Below are positions 31,952 to 35,308 of a stretch of DNA of 35,308 bases, piece after piece. Every line of letters starts with the position of its first letter. The stretch's first letter is position 1. This DNA comes from Planctomycetia bacterium (GTDB lineage: Bacteria > Planctomycetota > Phycisphaerae > Phycisphaerales > SM1A02). Location: the NCBI GenBank assembly GCA_005790605.1, contig SXUI01000036.1, positions 1 to 35,308 of the forward strand, read 5' to 3'. A model generated the notes under the pieces. The model saw nothing but the letters and a program-made list of their open reading frames with translations, was not told the DNA's origin and did no database searches. The position numbers and the translations under genes are program-made.

Positions 31952-33115
31952 ATGGGTAGGATCACGAACGGGTGGAGTCGGAGGGGATTGCGGCGACCAC
32001 GATCGTTGGCTGCTTCACGGACGAAGGTGATGTTCGCGCTCGGCGCGTTCCTGGCGTGGATCACGCCCTTGCACGCAACCGCGATCGCCGCGACGGGTGA
32101 ACGCAGTGTCTCAGATGTTCGCATTTCGCTCGGTGAGGAAGGTCGCCGCTGGACACTCGTGCCAACCATGTTGGAAGGAAGCGTCGAGTCGTTTCTCGCA
32201 CTGCGTCAGGGACTCGCTTGCGGAGAGAATCTCACAGCCGTGTGGTATCGCAGAGTCGCAATTGCCGACGGCACACAAGCGTGGGAGACAAAGGGCTTCG
32301 TCGAGCAAGATCAGTCGAAAGTAGTCCGTGCGGTGAAGGAGTCGCTCGCGCTGTCCAATACGACGGACGCATCGTGGCCGGTTGCCATCGCGCCCGTTCC
32401 AGCCCCCGACGCAGAGCGAATGACGCGGGGGATCCTCGAATCCGATCCACTTGCACCCCTCATCACCCAACTCGAGAATCCAAGGCCGCTGGTGGAAATG
32501 CTCGAAGCTGCGGGCTGGAAGGCCGCATGGATCGATCCGCTCGAAGAGATTGGGATGGCGACGGCTGACCCAAGCGACGTCGAGTGCTCGGCGACTGTCG
32601 TGCTCGACGCAATGGCAAGCGCGATTGAAACGTCGGGCGACGAGAGTCTCGCGACGGCACTGGATTCCATAGCGCAATCCATCATGCGCTGTCGCCCTTG
32701 GTGTATCCCCGCGACTGTGGAGACGGCTGGTCCGTGGGGACCATGGAACTGTGGTTCGGCGGCGTATGTGCTCGTTGACTGTGATCGCCAACCGGTCGCG
32801 GGGTGCGTTCATCACTGCAATTATGTGAAGCGAATTCAACGGACGCAGTTCCGATCCGTCGGCCGAATTCATATTGACTGCACCACGACAATCACGATGG
32901 AGTCCCGAACCGAGTACTACGAGAGCAACGGCGTATGCCAACGGAGTGGTTTCATGCCGCCAGGATGCCAAGGAGCACTCTTCTCCAACCCATGCCCAAC
33001 AGGCGCACCATGCAATCCGCAGTTCAACGGATCCAACTCCGGCATTTGCTCGAGCGATGCCCTCGCGTGTCCCCCGACACCTTCTCAGGAAACTGAGACA
33101 ACGGACTGGCAGTAA
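31952..33115 (+). CDS. Secreted cysteine-rich hypothetical protein
   Basis: Not recognised. The 387-residue product has a basic N-terminus and a signal peptide (VMFALGAFLAWITPLHATAIA, cleavage near residue 48). The middle (about 50-245) is mixed alpha/beta with few Cys. From about 248 there are many Cys (CRPWC, WNCGS, VDCDRQPVAGCVHHC, DCTT, VCQRSG, PGCQG, NPCPTGAPC, ICSSDALAC), which suggests a disulfide-stabilised extracellular domain. The ATG at 31952 has AAGGAGAG at a good distance; an upstream TTG at 31946 is less likely. The next gene starts three bases after the stop, so both should be translated from one mRNA. Confidence 0.78.
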   Translation: MGRITNGWSRRGLRRPRSLAASRTKVMFALGAFLAWITPLHATAIAATGERSVSDVRISLGEEGRRWTLVPTMLEGSVESFLALRQGLACGENLTAVWYRRVAIADGTQAWETKGFVEQDQSKVVRAVKESLALSNTTDASWPVAIAPVPAPDAERMTRGILESDPLAPLITQLENPRPLVEMLEAAGWKAAWIDPLEEIGMATADPSDVECSATVVLDAMASAIETSGDESLATALDSIAQSIMRCRPWCIPATVETAGPWGPWNCGSAAYVLVDCDRQPVAGCVHHCNYVKRIQRTQFRSVGRIHIDCTTTITMESRTEYYESNGVCQRSGFMPPGCQGALFSNPCPTGAPCNPQFNGSNSGICSSDALACPPTPSQETETTDWQ

Positions 33116-33118
33116 ACG

Positions 33119-33994
33119 GTGCGCGGGTTGTCCCGTCACGGATTCGGACGACGCTCCATTTGGCTCGCCTCGGTGCTTGCGCTCGGTGCGGTATCAAGTT
33201 GGACTACCGCCAGAGTGCAGTCCCTCGTCGGGCGCACTCCCAACGGATCGGCTGGATCGTCGGCGATCGGACACTGGCGCGCGATACCAACGCCGTCGAA
33301 CCTCGAATGGTTTCTCTGGGAAGGCTGGATCTGGGAGATGCGCGAAACGGGTTGGTTTTCTGGAAATCCCATTCGACGGATCGCCCAGTGGCCCGGGAAC
33401 GAAGGGCTCACTCGGAAGCGACCGCCGTACTGGAGTGCTGCATCGAATCCTGAGCAAGACTTTCCACGCGCTGCGATTGGATGGAATGCCTTCTACGAGG
33501 TCGAATTCGGATGGCCGCTGCCTTGCCTCGTGAGTGAGGATGTCGAGTACCCAACTGACCCCAAAGATCCGACCTCTTGGACCTCTGTATCCGTGCTCCA
33601 CGGCGCGCGCTACGAACGCCTGAAGCAGAACCCGATCGCCAATCTCTCATGGATGGCCTTTCCGTGGTTGACCGTGGAGGGAAGCGAGCAAGAATCGGTT
33701 CCGGCTTTCATTGATACGCACACCGAAGATGGCGTCCGGACTCAAACTCCAACCGCGAGTTTTCTGCCGACGCGCGTCGTTTGGCTCGGACTGCTCGCCG
33801 ATTCGCTCATCCACGGCGCGTGCCTTCTCATGCTTTGGTGGTCGATTGTTGGGCTTGGGATAGGCGCGCGATATGGCATCAGGTTCGCACTGCGCAACTC
33901 ATCCCGCAGTCGCGCGCGCCGTGGTGCATGCCGCGCTTGTGGGCACCAACTCGCTGGACTCAAGCGCTGCCCTGAGTGTGGGGCGCCGCGCTAA
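33119..33994 (+). CDS. Membrane protein with C-terminal zinc ribbon, hypothetical
   Basis: Not recognised by function. The 291-residue protein has an N-terminal membrane segment (SIWLASVLALGAVSSW), a periplasmic domain rich in Trp and Pro (about 35-215), a second segment (LLADSLIHGACLLMLWWSIVGLGIGA) and a cytoplasmic basic tail with the zinc ribbon CRACGHQLAGLKRCPECGAPR-like at the very end (four Cys, CxxC...CxxC). This two-helix plus zinc-ribbon plan occurs in many Phycisphaerae proteins. The GTG at 33119 is three bases after the upstream stop; later starts would lose the first membrane helix. It converges on thiC. Confidence 0.72.
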   Translation: MRGLSRHGFGRRSIWLASVLALGAVSSWTTARVQSLVGRTPNGSAGSSAIGHWRAIPTPSNLEWFLWEGWIWEMRETGWFSGNPIRRIAQWPGNEGLTRKRPPYWSAASNPEQDFPRAAIGWNAFYEVEFGWPLPCLVSEDVEYPTDPKDPTSWTSVSVLHGARYERLKQNPIANLSWMAFPWLTVEGSEQESVPAFIDTHTEDGVRTQTPTASFLPTRVVWLGLLADSLIHGACLLMLWWSIVGLGIGARYGIRFALRNSSRSRARRGACRACGHQLAGLKRCPECGAPR

Positions 33995-34041
33995 CCGATT
34001 CGCGTACGCGTGCGCCTCAAACCTCGAGATCACTTCCCGCG

Positions 34042-35308
34042 TCAGATGACGCGGTCATCCTTCGAGATGTTGAAGACGGGTGCGAGATTGACCTGCACGA
34101 GCGTGCCAAGTTTCTCGCCTTGGATCGACTGAGCGGCGTCGGGATCGACGAAGTCAGAGTGACAGGATGCCTTCTGCCCATCCTCGGCACCGATCGCCTT
34201 CTTTGTCTTCGAAGCAAGCTTGTGAATCTCTTCGGGCGAGAGGACACCGCGCTTGGCAAGAATCTCGCGTTGTTCATCCGTCAGCGCAGCGCTCTTGACT
34301 GGCTTGCCGCGCTGATACTCCTCATCCTTGCCACTCGCAAACTCCTGAATCTCCTTCGAGATGCGGACGCTGCACCAATCGTGCCCACACATCGCGCAGA
34401 AGTCCGTATCGACATCGAGGTCTTCGTCGTGATACGCGCGGGCGGTGTCTGGATCGAAACTCAGTTCGAAGTGCTTCTCCCAATTCAGCGCCGCGCGCGC
34501 CTTGGTGAGTTCATCATCGCGGTCGCGCGAGGCTGGAATGCCGAGCGCAACATCCGCGGCATGCGCCGCGATCTTGTAGGCGATGCAACCCTGCTTGACA
34601 TCGTCCTTCTTCGGAAGCCCAAGATGCTCCTTCGGCGTGACATAGCAAAGCATGCTCGCGCCGTGATAGCCCGCCGCGGTCGCGCCGATGCAACTCGTGA
34701 TGTGGTCGTAGCCCGGGAACATGTCGGTCACGAGCGGACCGAGCACATAGAACGGCGCGCCGTGGCAGAGTGTGCGCTGCAACTTCATGTTGTATTCAAT
34801 TTGATCAAACGGGACATGGCCAGGTCCTTCCACCATGACCTGCACACCCATACGCCACGCTCGCTCGGTCAACTCGCCGATCGTCGTGAGTTCTGCAAGT
34901 TGCGCGCGATCGGTCGCATCCGCAAGGCCACCCGGACGAAGACCATCACCAATGGAGAAGGTCACATCGTACCGACGCATGACCTCGCAAATCTTCTCCC
35001 AACCGGTGTACATCGGGTTTTGCTTGTTGTGCACCAACATCCACTTCGCGAGCAGCGCACCACCGCGCGACACGATGCCGATGACGCGCTTCTTGATGAA
35101 GGGCAGATGCTCCTTCAGCACGCCCGCGTGAATCGTGAAGTAATCGACCCCTTGCGCCGCTTGGTGTTCAAGCGTGGCGAGGATGATTTCTTCGTTCAAC
35201 TCTTCTAGTTTTTTCCCGATGATCATCGAGTAGATCGGCACGGTGCCGATGGGAACGGTGGAGTTTCGGCAGAGCGCATCGCGACATTCATCGAGGTTGC
35301 CACCAGTG
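34042..35308 (-). CDS. thiC: Phosphomethylpyrimidine synthase ThiC, 5' end outside the window
   Basis: This radical-SAM enzyme converts aminoimidazole ribotide to HMP-P for thiamine synthesis. The reading frame is open to the right edge, where TGGNLDEC, then [14 protein letters not shown], is clearly ThiC sequence; the start and any upstream TPP riboswitch lie outside. Visible landmarks are [85 protein letters not shown] and the C-terminal cluster motif [10 protein letters not shown] (CxxCxxxxC). About 109 residues follow the last cluster Cys, clearly more than in the usual ThiC; the extension includes [23 protein letters not shown]-like helices and [11 protein letters not shown]. It converges with the upstream membrane protein gene. 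Confidence 0.96.
   Translation of the reverse strand, partial: TGGNLDECRDALCRNSTVPIGTVPIYSMIIGKKLEELNEEIILATLEHQAAQGVDYFTIHAGVLKEHLPFIKKRVIGIVSRGGALLAKWMLVHNKQNPMYTGWEKICEVMRRYDVTFSIGDGLRPGGLADATDRAQLAELTTIGELTERAWRMGVQVMVEGPGHVPFDQIEYNMKLQRTLCHGAPFYVLGPLVTDMFPGYDHITSCIGATAAGYHGASMLCYVTPKEHLGLPKKDDVKQGCIAYKIAAHAADVALGIPASRDRDDELTKARAALNWEKHFELSFDPDTARAYHDEDLDVDTDFCAMCGHDWCSVRISKEIQEFASGKDEEYQRGKPVKSAALTDEQREILAKRGVLSPEEIHKLASKTKKAIGAEDGQKASCHSDFVDPDAAQSIQGEKLGTLVQVNLAPVFNISKDDRVI

Noticed and set aside
33980-34030. Possible eighth degenerate repeat copy (CTAACCGATTC ... GCGCCTCAAAC) between the zinc-ribbon protein gene and thiC
   Set aside because: The terminal CTCAAAC resembles the family, but there is no TTCAC loop and no CCAAAGCGAG linker. 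GCGCTAACCGATTC also occurs at about 11357-11370 without a hairpin A.

Overview
The window looks like chromosomal DNA of a planctomycete, most likely class Phycisphaerae. This rests on family knowledge, not on a database search. The pointers are three clpP paralogues in tandem, a secreted S8 protease ending in a short dockerin-like tail (two GD/DLDG..ADL..LL..WG units), two membrane proteins carrying a CxxC...CxxC zinc ribbon, and a fairly GC-rich sequence. No rRNA or tRNA gene was seen.

Layout. (1) 1-6190: a compact type II-C CRISPR-Cas locus. A 22-repeat array and a divergently placed tracrRNA lie on the + strand. They flank a tightly overlapping cas9-cas1-cas2 operon on the - strand. The array ends in a strong intrinsic terminator, and the tracrRNA has its own promoter and terminator. 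(2) 6250-10540: a lipoprotein, holA (DNA polymerase III delta) and a divergent FHA-GAF histidine kinase. (3) 10620-13730: a clpP1-clpP2-clpP3-DUF72 operon; the third ClpP has Asn where the catalytic Asp should be. (4) 13729-18430: a membrane-anchored alpha/beta hydrolase, a MoxR ATPase with an outer-membrane barrel protein, and a secreted subtilase. (5) 18556-22561: SDR, fused aroD-aroE, an unknown gene and an aromatic amino acid hydroxylase, a cluster on aromatic amino acid metabolism. (6) 22621-28668: a complete tripartite RND efflux operon in the order outer-membrane factor, adaptor, pump. (7) 28669-30640: an M24 aminopeptidase surrounded by seven copies of a structured two-hairpin repeat. 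(8) 30637-33994: planctomycete-type membrane and secreted proteins. (9) 34042-35308: the 3' part of thiC, cut by the window edge.

The main points for a second look are as follows. The CRISPR locus appears complete and its Cas9 keeps all catalytic residues. Its repeats end in the same TACACT hexamer that serves as -10 box of the tracrRNA promoter, which suggests a promoter in every repeat, as known in Neisseria. A family of two-hairpin repeats near 28.7-30.6 kb shows compensatory base changes and sits on gene ends. Several first-of-operon genes have a -10-like hexamer 6-8 nt before the start codon and no Shine-Dalgarno, which suggests leaderless mRNAs, while genes inside operons do have Shine-Dalgarno sequences.
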